The translations under genes and the position numbers were made by a program. A stretch of DNA of 64,000 bases from Talaromyces rugulosus. Its lineage: Eukaryota > Ascomycota > Eurotiomycetes > Eurotiales > Trichocomaceae. Where the stretch lies: the NCBI RefSeq assembly GCF_013368755.1, contig NC_049563.1, forward strand, positions 3,038,001 to 3,102,000, read 5' to 3'. The notes under the pieces were generated by a model. That model was not told where the DNA came from. It did no database searches and saw only the letters and a list, made by a program, of their open reading frames with translations. Positions 11,265 to 22,494 of the stretch are shown here, one piece after another. Within the stretch, counting starts at the first letter, position 1, and each line of letters starts with the position of its first letter.

Positions 11265-13057
11265 TTAACTTTCCTTTTCGTTCACACCTTCATCCATGTA
11301 TTTTCTTAATCCCTCCTTGCCCCTAATTTGCAATGCATCCTCGATCTCAGCTGCTTCTTGTCGCAACATACTCTTCCCACGGAGCAGATCACCTTTCCGA
11401 CGCCGCTTCTCTTCTTCAACTCGTCGCTCTCTTTCTGCGAGAGCCTTTTCACGTCGTTCTCGCTCTAGTCTTTTCCGTTGACGCTCTTCCTGTTCCTCGA
11501 CAGAAAGAGCAGCCAAGTCCTCATCCGGAGGCGAGGGTAGAGTAGAGATATATGTCTCTAGCAATGGGTCGCGAATCTTGGATGGAAGAGATATATATCG
11601 AATATCAGTCAAGATTGCTGAAGGGAGAGATTCCAGGTTTGATGCGTTATTCAGTTGTTGCGGTGGGATCGATTTTAATAGTGTTGACAGGTCGGATTTT
11701 TTGGTACTCTCGCTGAGTTTCACTCGCGCAATGTGATCGCGGTAGAATTTCTCGCGATCTTTATCCGACATCTGAGTGCTCTTCATCTCGTCTTCCTTCC
11801 GGTATTTACGCTTAAATTCAGGCCAGTACAACTTGGGCGTTGCACGTTCGTGAAGAAAAGCGAGATACTTTATCCGTGGATCTTTCTTTTCCTCCTTTTC
11901 CTTGCGCGTTCTCGCTTCCTGGATTCGATCACGGCTCCATGCTGAAAACACTTCTCGTCGTGATTTCATAGTAGGCAAAACAGTGTACCTGGTATCCTCA
12001 ATGATACGGCCCTCCTCGATAACTTTTTCCCACGTAGTAAAAGGGTTGAGGCGGAAGTCATCAAGCAAATCTCGGAAAAGTGCCGTGGCTTCTTCGTCTG
12101 TTAATGAAATTCCTTCTGCTCCCTCTTCCCAACCCTCCTCGTCAGGTTCTCCGTACTCGCCGGGGTCCAACCCGTATTCTTCTCCCATGGCCCTCAGCTG
12201 ATATTCAATGTCGTCCTCATCAAATTCAAGGAGTTTATTTTCGTCATCACCCTCACTTCCTGTTCGTGGTCGTTTATTCGAGTGTTCCCCTTCTTCTCCT
12301 TCGCTATCAGTCACTTCCACTTCCTCATATTCATCGCTGTCTTGCTCATTAGCCTCGGCAGCCTCGGCAGCCTTGTCCAAGTCTTGAGCTTGTGGTGTAT
12401 CTTGTGGTGTATCTTGTTTTTCTTGGTTGGTGACAGGTTCTGGTTGGGGCTCTTCTCGATCTTTATGTGTCTCTTTCTCTTTATTCTCTCTTTGCAAGCG
12501 GTCAAACTCTACCACTCCCTTCAAGACATCTTCAGGAAATTTCCAATAGCTTTCGTTGGTTTCCGGGTTATAAACAAAGCGTCGACCTAGCTTGGTCATA
12601 ACCAGAAGCCATGGGCTGCAGTCTGGGATAACATGTTTCTTTTTCGGCCGATCCTCTGGCTGGCGATGTCGCCGATCTCGAGTATCTCTCCCACCACGGA
12701 AGCCACCCCGAGACTGCTGGTTCCAGTTTTCATGAGTGCGTGCGCCGGGGAAGTTACTCGCTGCAGGTCCATATGGAGTGGAAGAGAATGGAGGAAGGTT
12801 TTCGGGTTTGTAAGTAGAGTCGACTTGGACTGGAGGCGGTGCCGGCGCAGGCGCAGCGGCTGGACGTTTATAGGTGGATTGCTTGGTTTCGGAATTATAA
12901 TAATATAAGTGACCTTTAATCAATAGAAAAATAAATTAGTTTTGCGTCCTCTACTCATTTTTTTCAGTTTAAAGGATGGTATCTGACCGGATGGAGCTTT
13001 ATGCTCTGTCCACCCAGGTGGTAGCGGAGGGGGCGCAGGATACGTGGACTTGAGCAT
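11265..13057 (-). CDS. URN1: WW and FF domain splicing factor Urn1/Dre4-like
   Basis: Two exons, 13057-12988 and 12913-11265, with a 74-bp intron, give 572 aa. The first exon supplies MLKSTYPAPPPLPPGWTEH and the intron lies inside the first WW domain (PPGWTEHKAPSG / HLYYYNSETKQSTYKRP). The donor reads GTCAGA, weaker than consensus, but it is the only choice that rebuilds the WW domain. A second WW-like segment (LGRRFVYNPETNESYWKFP) lies near residue 140. Two FF-type regions follow (EEATALFRDLLDDFRLNPFT and DPRIKYLAFLHERATPKLYW). The C-terminus is a long Arg/Glu-rich helix. Urn1/Dre4 associates with U5/NineTeen-complex-type spliceosomal particles. The gene is divergent from PRE9. Confidence 0.88.
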
Positions 13058-13399
13058 TCTCAGGACTTTGGGCAAAAATCGAGTAGAATACCAATTAGTA
13101 TAAAATTCCTGAAAGCCGCTGTTCAGTCATCAATGGTCATATTTGGCGTAGGGCTCTGGTGCGAGACTGGACTGGCATGCGCAAGGTCTTCGTTACGACA
13201 TTTGATGCGGAAAGCTAAACCTACAAGGTGGTCCGAGCTTGGCGGACGCGACTCCCAAGTTGCCTAAGCCTACGGGAGCTCCGCAGCTTTCCATCCAAAC
13301 CAACCCCCCCAGAAGCTCGTCAGCATTGAGAGATTCCAGAATTTGCTTGTTCAAAATTCCCTGTATTGTTTGTGAAGTCGCCATTCGACTATCAGAATC
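13058..13399. promoter_or_regulatory. Divergent promoter region URN1 / PRE9
   Basis: 342 bp between the start codons of a splicing factor and a proteasome subunit. I see no clear PACE element (GGTGGCAAA) for Rpn4-type control; GGTGGTCC near 13229 is only a partial match. Confidence 0.4.
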
Positions 13400-14346
13400 A
13401 TGTCCAGACGCTACGACTCACGGGTGAGCATCCCGACCTTGCATATTGAACTTCGCATCGGACTGACTGTGATGTAACTTGCAGACTACGATCTTCTCGC
13501 CCGAGGGACGTCTCTACCAGGTCGAGTATGCCTTGGAAGCCATATCTCATGCCGGTACAGCTCTTGGAATCCTCTCCAAGGATGGAATTGTGCTCGCCGC
13601 CGAGAGAAAAGTGACCAGCAAGCTCCTGGAACAGGATACCTCTGCGGAGAAGCTTTACATCTTGAATGAGTATGTCGTGTTGGCAAAGCTATTGCTTTAA
13701 TATATAATAAATGCTGACTTGGTTTTGCTCGACAGTAATATGATCTGTGCTGTCGCCGGTATGACAGCCGACGCCAACATTCTCATCAACTACGCCCGAC
13801 AGGCTGCTCAGCGGTATCTGTTAACATACAACGAAGAAATCCCGTGCGAGCAACTCGTCCGTCGTCTTTGCGACTTGAAGCAGGGCTATACCCAACATGG
13901 TGGTCTTCGACCCTTCGGTGTCTCGTTCATCTACGCAGGCTATGACCCTCATCGACAATTCCAGTTATACCAGAGCAACCCAAGTGGCAACTATGGTGGT
14001 TGGAAAGCGACTAGCGTGGGCGCCAACAATGCTGCGGCTCAGAGTCTTTTGAAGCAGGACTACAAGGAGGATTGCGATCTGAAGGAGGCGTGTGCTTTGG
14101 CAGTCAAGGTTCTCAGCAAAACAATGGACTCCACAAAGCTGAGCAGTGAGAAAAGTAAGCTCCATAACCCCAGCAACTCATGGCATATATGCCCTTGCTA
14201 ACTTCTTTCTTCCTCTTCTAGTTGAATTCGCAACCGTGGGCCAAACCAAGGACGGAAAGATTTACCACCACCTCTGGGGCGCTGACGAAATCAACGCATT
14301 ATTGAAACAGCATGGCCTGGCCAAGGAGGAGGATACTGAAACCTGA
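13400..14346 (+). CDS. PRE9: 20S proteasome subunit alpha-3 (Pre9/PSMA4 type)
   Basis: Four exons, 13400-13423, 13485-13669, 13736-14154 and 14222-14346, give 250 aa. The first exon encodes MSRRYDSR. The proteasome alpha signature follows at once ([20 protein letters not shown]). Further blocks are [36 protein letters not shown] and [12 protein letters not shown]. The C-terminus ends in an acidic KEEDTET tail. Alpha subunits form the outer rings of the 20S core and lack the catalytic Thr. All three introns are short (61, 66 and 67 bp) with GT-AG ends, and each junction restores family sequence. Confidence 0.95.
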
Positions 14347-14635
14347 TAGAGAGATCAATGAAGTTTCGATGTCTCCCCCCCCCCAACTATTTCCGGCATT
14401 ACTACTCCATTTGTTTCGAAGTCTTTAGCAATAAGATATATGAACTAGCAGCCTATGAGGTTTTGAATTCGCCCGATAAACGGTCACGACAATAAGCCCC
14501 CAAGGCAGCCAAAGCGTCTTTTCTTATAGATAGTATTCCTGGTAAATGTGACGTGGCCACTACTGTCCTATGTATTGGACGATAGACAAATAATAGAGGG
14601 CTTTCAATAGACCTCCGTAGGAGTGAGAAATTGGT

Positions 14636-14663
14636 TGTAGTAGTAGTAGTAGTAGTAGTAGTA
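14636..14663. repeat. Microsatellite (GTA)n
   Basis: About nine uninterrupted GTA units read directly from the sequence, in the 3' flank of PRE9. Confidence 0.9.
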
Positions 14664-15328
14664 ATCAAGTTTATTGTCCCATATGCAGCCTTAGGCTACG
14701 ACAGACACCTCACTAGAGGCCCAATTTATTATATATAAGCGGCCTTCTCAGAGCTATGTTTGTTCAAATAATCTCAGATTTAAAAAAAAATGGAAGCCTT
14801 GCACCCGTGCCTAGAGCTCTCTGCAAATTTCAATAGTCCAGTTGTAGGTACATCTGTATCTAGTCTATATTGCAAGGTCTATTTTTCTGTGATAGGTTGG
14901 AGTCAAGATATCTAAAACTAGCCATTCTTAATCTCCCCAACCCTACTATATCATTCCAACATGCATGAAGCTTCTGTAACGTTAGATATAATAAAATTCT
15001 TCCAAAACAACTGCGAAAACCAATCTAGATAACTCGTAATTTGCCCTGCTGACAGTACTGATGCCACACAGATAACGTGTGGACCGCCTTGAAAAAATTA
15101 CCGATCTTTCTAAGCTCCTCTCTCTCTTTTTTACGCCACACAGTACCGTCTGCGGCCTTGACTAGCTATTTCTAGGACTTCTATCCTACTGACTATCTCT
15201 GCAACTCTACAGTTCTTTTTCTCACCTTGACACGGTCTCGATAAAGCCCTCAACACTACCAAAGATGACGCCATGAGGAAGAGAGCAGCTACTGCCAAAG
15301 GAGGAAACTAACGTGAAGGGGTTTATAG

Positions 15329-15353
15329 CCCCAAGGGGTGTTGGCGCCCCCCT
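15329..15353. repeat. Palindrome-like site 1 (CCCCAAGGGG followed by TTGGCGCC)
   Basis: The self-complementary core CCCCAAGGGG is followed by TGTTGGCGCC. It resembles the two stronger palindromes at 15752 and 16396. Origin unknown. Confidence 0.45.
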
Positions 15354-15751
15354 CGAGGAACTATTCATCGAGCCTAATAACATCCAAAATCTCTCCAATG
15401 GCCATCTTGCTTCTGGTAGTCATATTATAGAGAGACAACTCATTGGGTTACATATTACATCCCCAAACACCATTCTACCGGACAAATTTGAAAAACACTT
15501 GGTCATATTTGACCTCAGCGGTGTTTGGGAAAATCCAAAGCAACTCGTTAATGCATCTAGTGAATTTAGTGCATTACTTCGCCTATTGGGGATCAATTTC
15601 CCAGTCACCAGCGTTTTATGAAAACGACACAAATTTCCCAGGGTCATTCAAGCCAGCCAAATGTGCTTTGGAGCGGACCAAAAGCGTCAAAGTGCAGATC
15701 CAGCCAAACATATCCTGTCAGAATACCGGAAGACTGCCATTTACCGAATCC

Positions 15752-15773
15752 CCAAAAAGGGTTCCCTTTTTGG
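15752..15773. repeat. Perfect 10-bp inverted repeat, site 2
   Basis: CCAAAAAGGG, a 2-base loop (TT), then CCCTTTTTGG: a perfect hairpin with almost no loop. The sequence to its right (CGTAGTGG) resembles the matching position of site 3. Confidence 0.8.
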
Positions 15774-16393
15774 CGTAGTGGTTACAAAGTCTTACATATC
15801 CTCTCAAGCGCAATATTCCTATTCGCGATTAACCCGAAGCGGCTCTCAGCCAGCCAAAGTGCACAAACCAAAACTGAGCCTGAACACATTGACCAGAAAT
15901 AGTGGCAAGAAGCTTGCGGAGGAGCAGGGCCAGCAGCAGGAGTACCAGCTAGGGGGAGGGGAGTTGGATCGTTCGACCCAGGTTACGCGGAGGGCGTCGA
16001 AGAAGCGGCAGATGAGGTCACTCCCAACACGGCCATCATACTACTACTACAAAGCATCACAGACCTAGTGAAAATTCCACGAATGAATGGATATTCGATT
16101 GTGAAATTTACGGCAACGTTTCGCAGAGGCCACTATAATGCTTGTACAGACGGGGTCTTACGACAAACATCACGCGAGAACATTCTGGCAATCGTCGAGG
16201 CCAAAAGGTATAGAGGTTGGAAAAACGCGAAAAGATAATGAAGCAAAATACTCATCTCCCAAAACTACGACGAGACCTGGGTAAGTTTTATGCACCATCA
16301 TACGGACTATATTCAGTATTTGGAGACGGTGGGACAAGGTTTAAGAACATGTCGCCATAAAAATATGAAGAATATGACTAAAACATCATAATC

Positions 16394-16429
16394 CCCACTA
16401 AGGGGACCCTTTTTGGCCTGGTGGGAATT
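16394..16429. repeat. Imperfect palindrome, site 3, related to site 2
   Basis: CCCCACTAAGGGG then ACCCTTTTTGGCC then TGGTGGG. It shares with site 2 the preceding AATCCCCA and the following CCCTTTTTGGC, in the same orientation about 645 bp away. Confidence 0.65.
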
Positions 16430-17165
16430 TTCAGGTCGATAGAACAATTCCGTTTCATTAGAGTAAATAAAAGTATTAAGGAGGAGGTTCTGTCATAATA
16501 GCCGTGTTAATAAAATGTTATTCTGTAGCCCAACACGTGATTCGCAGCTGCCATTGGGCGGCACCTGACGTCTGGACCCACCATCAGGTTGTCTTCAGCT
16601 TTCCCCGCGTTGAACATGAAGATGTGCACTTGCCCACCTTTTACCATTTCCGTCCACAGTATCCAAGGATTCCCACGGCTTCCAAACATGTTTGAAACTG
16701 CTACTTGGCAAGGACGGACCACTCGCTCGCTCGCAAGCTTGCAAGTTGCCGCCGACCTGAACGACCGGCGACGTTCTTTGGTCCCTTTGCGAATGGGCGC
16801 CCCGCTCTCCGATAGCAGGGCGCTTACTTGCAACGACTCTTCGACCTAGGACTCGCCGAGTGTATCCAAACATGTCACAAATGGTATGTTTCATTGGCAG
16901 AGACTCATTAAAAAACAATATTATGATGTAACAGATTTTCCCCATACACCCGTTCTCCGACGCCGTGAAGACATCCTCCATGTCGGATCGGACCGTCACA
17001 AAGCTTGAACGAAGATAGTGAAAAAAAAAAAAAAGGGCCAGACCCCGAAATAACAAGTGAAACAAAATAAAACAACCAATCATCAACCAGAAATGACACC
17101 TTTTGCGCCGGAAATGATACTACTCCTGCCCACCCCCTCGGCGGGCCCGCCTGCGACTGGGTTCC

Positions 17166-17522
17166 TCAGCACAGGGCGTTTCTCTTGCAATCTCGCTCGG
17201 TTTTGAGCTGGTAGATCTCCCTTTCAAGATCACAGACTAGCTTCTGTGACCGATTCATGGTCGCCACCAGGCTACCTCCTTCGCGCTTCCAGCGGTCCAA
17301 TCGTTCCAGTTCTTGACTTTGCCGACGATACTTCGTTTCGATTTTCTCGCAGAGCCGGCATTGCTTCGTCTCAAACTCTGTTTTGTTCACAAGTTTGATA
17401 CCGCATGTTTCACCAGTGCGGTACTCATAGTTGCACTGGTGGGCAAAATTGGTCCAATTCCAGTCGCCGCACGCGAATCGTTTCTGATTGTAAAAGCACA
17501 TTCCTTGCGCATGCGTCAGCAT
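17166..17522 (-). CDS. Small Cys- and coiled-coil-containing protein, unknown function
   Basis: Not assigned to a family, but the translation looks like a natural protein of 118 aa. It has an ordered set of Cys/aromatic residues (GMCFYNQKRFACGDWNW, FAHQCNYEYRTGETCG, KQCRLCEKIETKYRRQ), followed by a charged helix (ELERLDRWKREGG) and a second helix (KLVCDLEREIYQLKTERDCK). The first half could bind zinc through paired Cys. I have the impression of similar short proteins in other Eurotiales, which I cannot check here. The first ATG is at 17522, and a second in-frame Met (GMCFY) seven residues later may be the true start. No intron is needed. Confidence 0.6.
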   Translation of the reverse strand: MLTHAQGMCFYNQKRFACGDWNWTNFAHQCNYEYRTGETCGIKLVNKTEFETKQCRLCEKIETKYRRQSQELERLDRWKREGGSLVATMNRSQKLVCDLEREIYQLKTERDCKRNALC

Positions 17523-20500
17523 CGTAATGGTTTCAGCTTTTGATCAGGACCTACTGGAAAGTCGCAAATGGCACTTCTTGAAGCTTGATTGGTTTCACTG
17601 CTGCTTCTCCTTCGGTAATATGGTGTGGGCTAGGGACTTGGTGTCGGATCGTTGTGGGTTTGACGCCTCAGATTGAGACCTCTTGATAATGATTTGAACT
17701 TGCTATTCGCCGTTTATTTTGAGGATAGACCCTTGAAACTGAACTGAAGCAATCGAGGTTCGACATCAGGGAGTAACACGCCATATTTATGTCCCATGGA
17801 ATCCTTAGGTGGTGGTCCCTCTGGCTTCTGATCGACGCGTGTCCACTCTTGACTCCGTCGTTTATCAGTGACCATAAGTTGGCCTTGCAGATGTTTGTTG
17901 CCCATATCCCGGTCCACTGCACTGGTGGCAGACGCGTCACAAGACTGTGCTCCGAAGTGGTCTTCGGCTCGCCACCGTCGTCTCACCGGCTGCGTTGCAT
18001 ATGCATCCATAGGATGTTTAGACTCTATCTTGTCCACTCTTTACGTTGCTCCGCGTCTTGAAAATCCCTCACCGTCTCTCCGGAGTTTCGGCCTCGGTGC
18101 ATGGTACGACCGTGGTAACATGGCCAGGCCATATCTTCGCCAATTTAATCCAAGGCTACTATCGACCCTAGTCCGTTAGGACGGTTTGCATTCAAAGCTA
18201 GCCCATTGAAGGGTTACCCCTTCCTCCCGAGCTTGAGGAGCTTGTTGTCAAAACAAACGATATCCAATTGACTTTGAAGCTCTGAAGCTTTGTGAGATAT
18301 CTTCCCCTCTCTCGGCATCGGGTGACAAAAAGTGTCTGCGGACAGGATGAAAATCTCAAATCCCCACCTCCATCTCCCTGGCCTCTTTCTTGGGTTCCTC
18401 CCTATTGTGGTAAGTGTACTACATAGTGCTCGCAGGTCGGCAAAACTAGAGCTTAGCTCCATCAAAATCTCTATGCTCTTTTCCAATGGATTCTGGACAT
18501 ATGCAACACGCCCCAAGCTCCGTCAGCATCAGACACCAACACCGATGTTCACTTCCATGCATGCGGTCCGACTACTGAATTGAGTTATGACACCACTTTG
18601 CCTCCAATCAGCTAAGGCGACGAACGGCCTGGCCGCACGATGTGGTCATCACTATCGTCTTCAGTCGTCATCGGGTCGGTTATCACGACTGCTAGATGCC
18701 TATAGCTCCCCTGATCCCAGTCCCGGAGGGTAATCTCTTTCCAAGCTTCGTTACTCACTTACTGTATTTTCCATCGAGGGCCAATGATGAATACTGGAAT
18801 TGCCCTTCTCGGACATGGCAGCCGAATTCATTCAGCTGATCAGCGACACCTGCACACAGCTAGTCCCGCATTGACTTGAACTCAGGTGCACGGTCTCACT
18901 TCTTTCCTGGCAGACTGCGTACTATCTGGGTCCAAGCGGTCGTTATCGTCTCTTTGAGTAGAAAGATGGCGTTCCTTTCATATGCAAGCACCCTTCGGCT
19001 TGAATCTTCTCTGACGTGGCAAACTGCGTCTGGCCCAACATATGTGATTCCATACTTCCTGGTCGCATACAACCATTATCAATTGAGGCGAAAACCCATT
19101 TCATACCCGTCTTCGCAGCTAGCGAGCAACACCCTGTGGCTCCCATGCAGGGTATTACTCGCTTCGCTTGGATGAGTTTACGTGAAAGACATTTTGTGCA
19201 AGTGCTCAAAGCTCCTACTCCACTGGATCCTTGCCAGCTTTCAGGCCTTCATCATTGGGCATATCCTAGTTGGCTCCTGCATGTTTGTCATATCCAACAG
19301 ACCGCCAAACTTGAATTTTCGCGCTATGCAGAAGGCGAGCACCCTCTAGCTCTAGTGCTACCTTATTGATTTGCCACCACCATCCGAATTTTCAACACTT
19401 TGGCCCTGTGTGCTCCGTGTATTTTATTGAGATGCACTTCGTTTCTGCTAGTGTCTTTTATGGCTCTGTTGGACCATCAGTTAGTCACTGCAACCTCCAC
19501 CTTAGACAAGGGGAAGCGAACGTGTTGGATGGTGGAAGTACACTATTTACGAGAACGTTGGATTTGAATTTGAACTCCACCTGCATCTTTCCCGAACAGT
19601 CGGAGCTGGTTGACTCTCGTGACCGAGACGTGACGGGGCGTCCCGCACTTCCGCATACGGGGTTCCTCACTTGCGACAAATAGGGTGATACGGCAGGGAC
19701 CTCATTGCAATAAGGTACAAACGCACTCTCTTTCTCAATGGTTCTTGGCCAAACATTGGTTTCCCACGCATGTCGCCGCATCTCTTGGCTCCACTATTTC
19801 CTCCAATCACTTGGTGGTAGTCAGCCTACTTCTTGACCTCTGACTACGTACATGCTGTGTACTTCGGGTCAAGTTTTTCTCCCTCCTTTAATTGGAGCTA
19901 TTTTAGTGTGCTTCTGACGCTGATCCGTGAAGCATGCTGGGTTTTCAGCTTCCACTACCATGCATCTTGTCGTCAGCCCTCAAAATTGCACGACGGGTCA
20001 CAAAGCAACCAACATACCTCGGTGTGATGCCTTAGCTTATCAGCTATGGTTTGTCAAAGTCCGTGTCCATTACGTGTTTACGAGCCCGGGCTATGTCCTA
20101 CATTGGATATTGGATGGATTTCGCCCCCTTGAGGTTGCAGCAATCCCAGTCAAAACAACTCTCGCCGTACATGCAGGTGGCGCGGAACACATGATATTCC
20201 ATAGCTGCAGTGTCTAGGATCAGAGTCACTAGCTAGCGATGAAGGACTAGCAAAGCTAGTTGTTGTGTCCACCCGGCGGAGTCTTCGGATATGCAAGGAT
20301 GAGTTGATTCTCAATTTTTCAAACCTGCATTACTTTGTTCGCTGCTAACGCAATGGACTGCTAAGAGATAGCTTGAGAAGCTGACCTTGGCCTGGCTCGA
20401 GCCTCGCCAATTGATTGCAAACTAACTTTAGGTCTCGTTCACCCTGTACGGCTCGTCGATTCAATGTTGGCATGACGTGGCTGATGCTGGTCGTTAGCGG

Positions 20501-20964
20501 CCACCACATTGTCACGCCTAGTAAATCCAATTTATTATTCGTAAGAACGGTTGAGACTGTGTCACACTCGACAGCTGTGGGAAAGCTATTGCTTTTTTTT
20601 TTTACCCTTCTCGCGTTCCCAGGTAACGATTACGCGTTTCTCGACAAGCGTATGTGACATGTAGAAACGCTCCCTCATTTTGAAAAAGTAGCACACGCAC
20701 ATTTTAATCTTACTCATTTTTCGGACTTCTTTTTCTGTAATAGGTAAAGGGCAAGGTACGGTTGGTATATATGGTCATGTGATCATATACATCGATTGAA
20801 TCTGGGTTGGGCCAATGACGTCAACATGACGGATTCCCAAGAGCTCATATAAAGGAAAGGGGATCTTATTTTAGCTCACGAATGGAATTTTTTCAAGCAG
20901 TATTGGATCAATTTTTTCTAACAAACATTCATTGAAACCGCATAACCATTGACTGGACATCAAA
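17523..20964. other. Gene-free tract, possibly decayed coding sequence on the minus strand
   Basis: About 3.4 kb without an intact gene. Base composition is close to that of neighbouring genes, not AT-rich spacer. Minus-strand patches read like protein but change frame or meet stops: near 19370-19270 (ALELEGARLLHSAKIQVWR), 19070-18950 (KYGITYVGPDAVCHVRED), 18850-18755 (LNEFGCHVREGQFQYSS), 18750-18620 (AWKEITLRDWDQGSYRHLAV) and 18037-17714. Stops per codon are close to chance, so relic status is inferred from peptide character only. No family is recognised. The last 200 bp hold the promoter of the next gene (TATAAA at 20848, AGGGG at 20858). Confidence 0.35.
20848..20862 (+). promoter_or_regulatory. 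TATA box and AGGGG element
   Basis: TATAAA at 20848-20853 and AGGGG at 20858-20862, about 115 bp before the ATG at 20965. AGGGG matches the STRE core known from Msn2/4-type control; its use here is inferred. Confidence 0.45.
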
Positions 20965-21441
20965 ATGAGGCCTTTTCTTCGTCTTCATCATACTACCAAG
21001 AATGTCACACGACACTTCAATTGTCAATCAAAACCACAAGGGACTACTACTGTTTCCTCATTGTCTTCACAACAAAAAAAGTGTAACCTGACAACATCGG
21101 CAATACTGTCCACCGAAAGGCACAATGGCGACTCGGATACCCTCCTAAACCGCCATTCACTCAACCCATCAAGGGGAGAAAACTCCCAGAGTGGCACAGA
21201 CAACGAAGTAGCCAGCCACGACGCCCCCTTTGATCCCTCCAACACAGCCCCCGAGGCTGAGATGGAGGCAACGGCCAGGGAGTCCTCGCAGCGGAATAAA
21301 CAGAGTAACCCTCTTGACGTCAGTCCGGCCAATAAAGATGTCAACAAGGCACGCGATCCTTCAGAGGACAAGGCTGAGCGCGGGGTTGAAAGACCTCCAA
21401 GCGCGCGAGGATTCACTCGCAAAAACAAGCCAGTGAATTAA
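20965..21441 (+). CDS. Small hydrophilic protein, possible mitochondrial targeting, unknown function
   Basis: Single exon, 158 aa. The N-terminus (MRPFLRLHHTTKNVTRHFNC) is basic, lacks acidic residues for about 50 positions and is Ser/Thr-rich, as in mitochondrial presequences. The rest is hydrophilic and probably disordered, with blocks that look conserved (HDAPFDPSNTAPEAEMEATA, then SNPLDVSPANKDV, then RDPSEDKAERG). I recall related small fungal proteins with these blocks but no function. The promoter has a good TATA box (TATAAA, 20848-20853) and an AGGGG stress-response-type element (20858-20862), which would fit stress induction; that is inference. The stop is at 21439-21441. Confidence 0.65.
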   Translation: MRPFLRLHHTTKNVTRHFNCQSKPQGTTTVSSLSSQQKKCNLTTSAILSTERHNGDSDTLLNRHSLNPSRGENSQSGTDNEVASHDAPFDPSNTAPEAEMEATARESSQRNKQSNPLDVSPANKDVNKARDPSEDKAERGVERPPSARGFTRKNKPVN

Positions 21442-21701
21442 AAGAGGACTCGTTGGACGGTGCTGTTATTCGGCTTGTGCAACTGATTAGAAGAGCTGGC
21501 ATACTAGAAATGATCGGTCTGGGATAGTGAATTTGTTCGCATATTAATTGATTGGTGACATTGGGGGTATATGGCATTGCATCTCTACATGTATGGATAA
21601 AACACACGACACTAATTGACTCATAAATATAATTCTTAACCCTCCGAAAGTCATTAAAACGTAACTTTTCCCCCGATTATTTGACGTAAATATCAAATAT
21701 C

Positions 21702-22494
21702 TCACTTCCACTCAGTGCGTCCAAGACGAACAACATCAGCTTGCTCTAGAAGCCAGACTTTCTCACTCCCTGCAGGCACGTCTCCGGCCAGAGCCTTGAG
21801 GCCAGAGTTCACGCAAGCCTTGGCAATAACATCGGCGTCCTGCGCCCATGGGTCTTTCAGTGAGGCGTGTAACTTGCCAAATGAGCCAGCAACAAAGCGT
21901 AAAACAGCTTCAGCGGGTCGACTGCCTTCACGCTGACCAACGATCACGCCTGGACGGACAATAACCGTGCGCTCAAAGCCCAGCTCCTTGGCTGCCTCTT
22001 CGCACTCGCCTTTCAACTTGGAGTAAGGTATATATGAAGTAGGATTGGCGCCTGAGCTAGAAACAAGGACAAAGACCTTGGCGCCGGCATCACGGGCTGC
22101 TTTGGCACACTCGATGTTGAGATCAAGATCCAGCTTGTATTGGTTGGCCAGCCCCCCTGCCAACGCGCGCGTCGTGCCCAGTGCAGATATATAAAGGGAT
22201 GGCGGAGGGGAAAGTTGAGAGATTTGGCTTGCCCAGCGCGACGACTCTGGTTCAACAAAGGTAGTTAGTTTCACTTGTGGCGACGAGCCGGCGGAAGTCG
22301 GCGTCCTTCGAGATACGGTATCGACTCGTGCGACGGATGCGTGAGCGAGGAGGTTGGTCAAGATGTAGGATCCCTAGTTTATCGCAGGTGTTAGAATCCG
22401 ACGTTCAAATAATAAATTAGCTAGGGAGCTGGTCGGTCCTTACCACCAAGCCCGTGGAGCCCAACAAGGCAACTCCGACAGCATTATTAGCCAT
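21702..22494 (-). CDS. FMP52: Fmp52-like NAD(P)-binding mitochondrial outer-membrane protein
   Basis: Two exons, 22494-22444 and 22373-21702, with a 70-bp phase-0 intron, give 240 aa. The intron falls inside the Rossmann nucleotide-binding motif: exon 1 ends [10 protein letters not shown] and exon 2 starts GSYILTNLL, rebuilding G-S-T-G-L-V-G. Later blocks fit the HTATIP2/Fmp52 family of atypical short-chain dehydrogenases: [32 protein letters not shown] with the S...Y-x3-K pair, [20 protein letters not shown] and [15 protein letters not shown]. Fmp52 localises to the mitochondrial outer membrane in yeast; its substrate is unknown. Length is normal. Confidence 0.88.

Larger units (their letters stand above)
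14347..17165. other. Gene-poor tract with simple repeats and palindromes
   Basis: About 2.8 kb with no gene I can recognise. It holds a trinucleotide run near 14636-14663, a C9 run just after the PRE9 stop, and three palindromic sites listed separately. Overlapping open frames at 15313-16068 on the plus strand have no recognised domain and break across frames, so they are more likely decayed or non-coding. Confidence 0.45.

Noticed and set aside
15313..16068. Overlapping plus-strand frames read as a gene
   Set aside because: No recognisable domain, frame changes without good splice sites, and palindromic repeats inside. Treated as spacer or relic.
19361..19920. Minus-strand frame as part of a decayed gene
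   Set aside because: About eight stops in 187 codons is what random sequence gives, and there is no recognisable motif.
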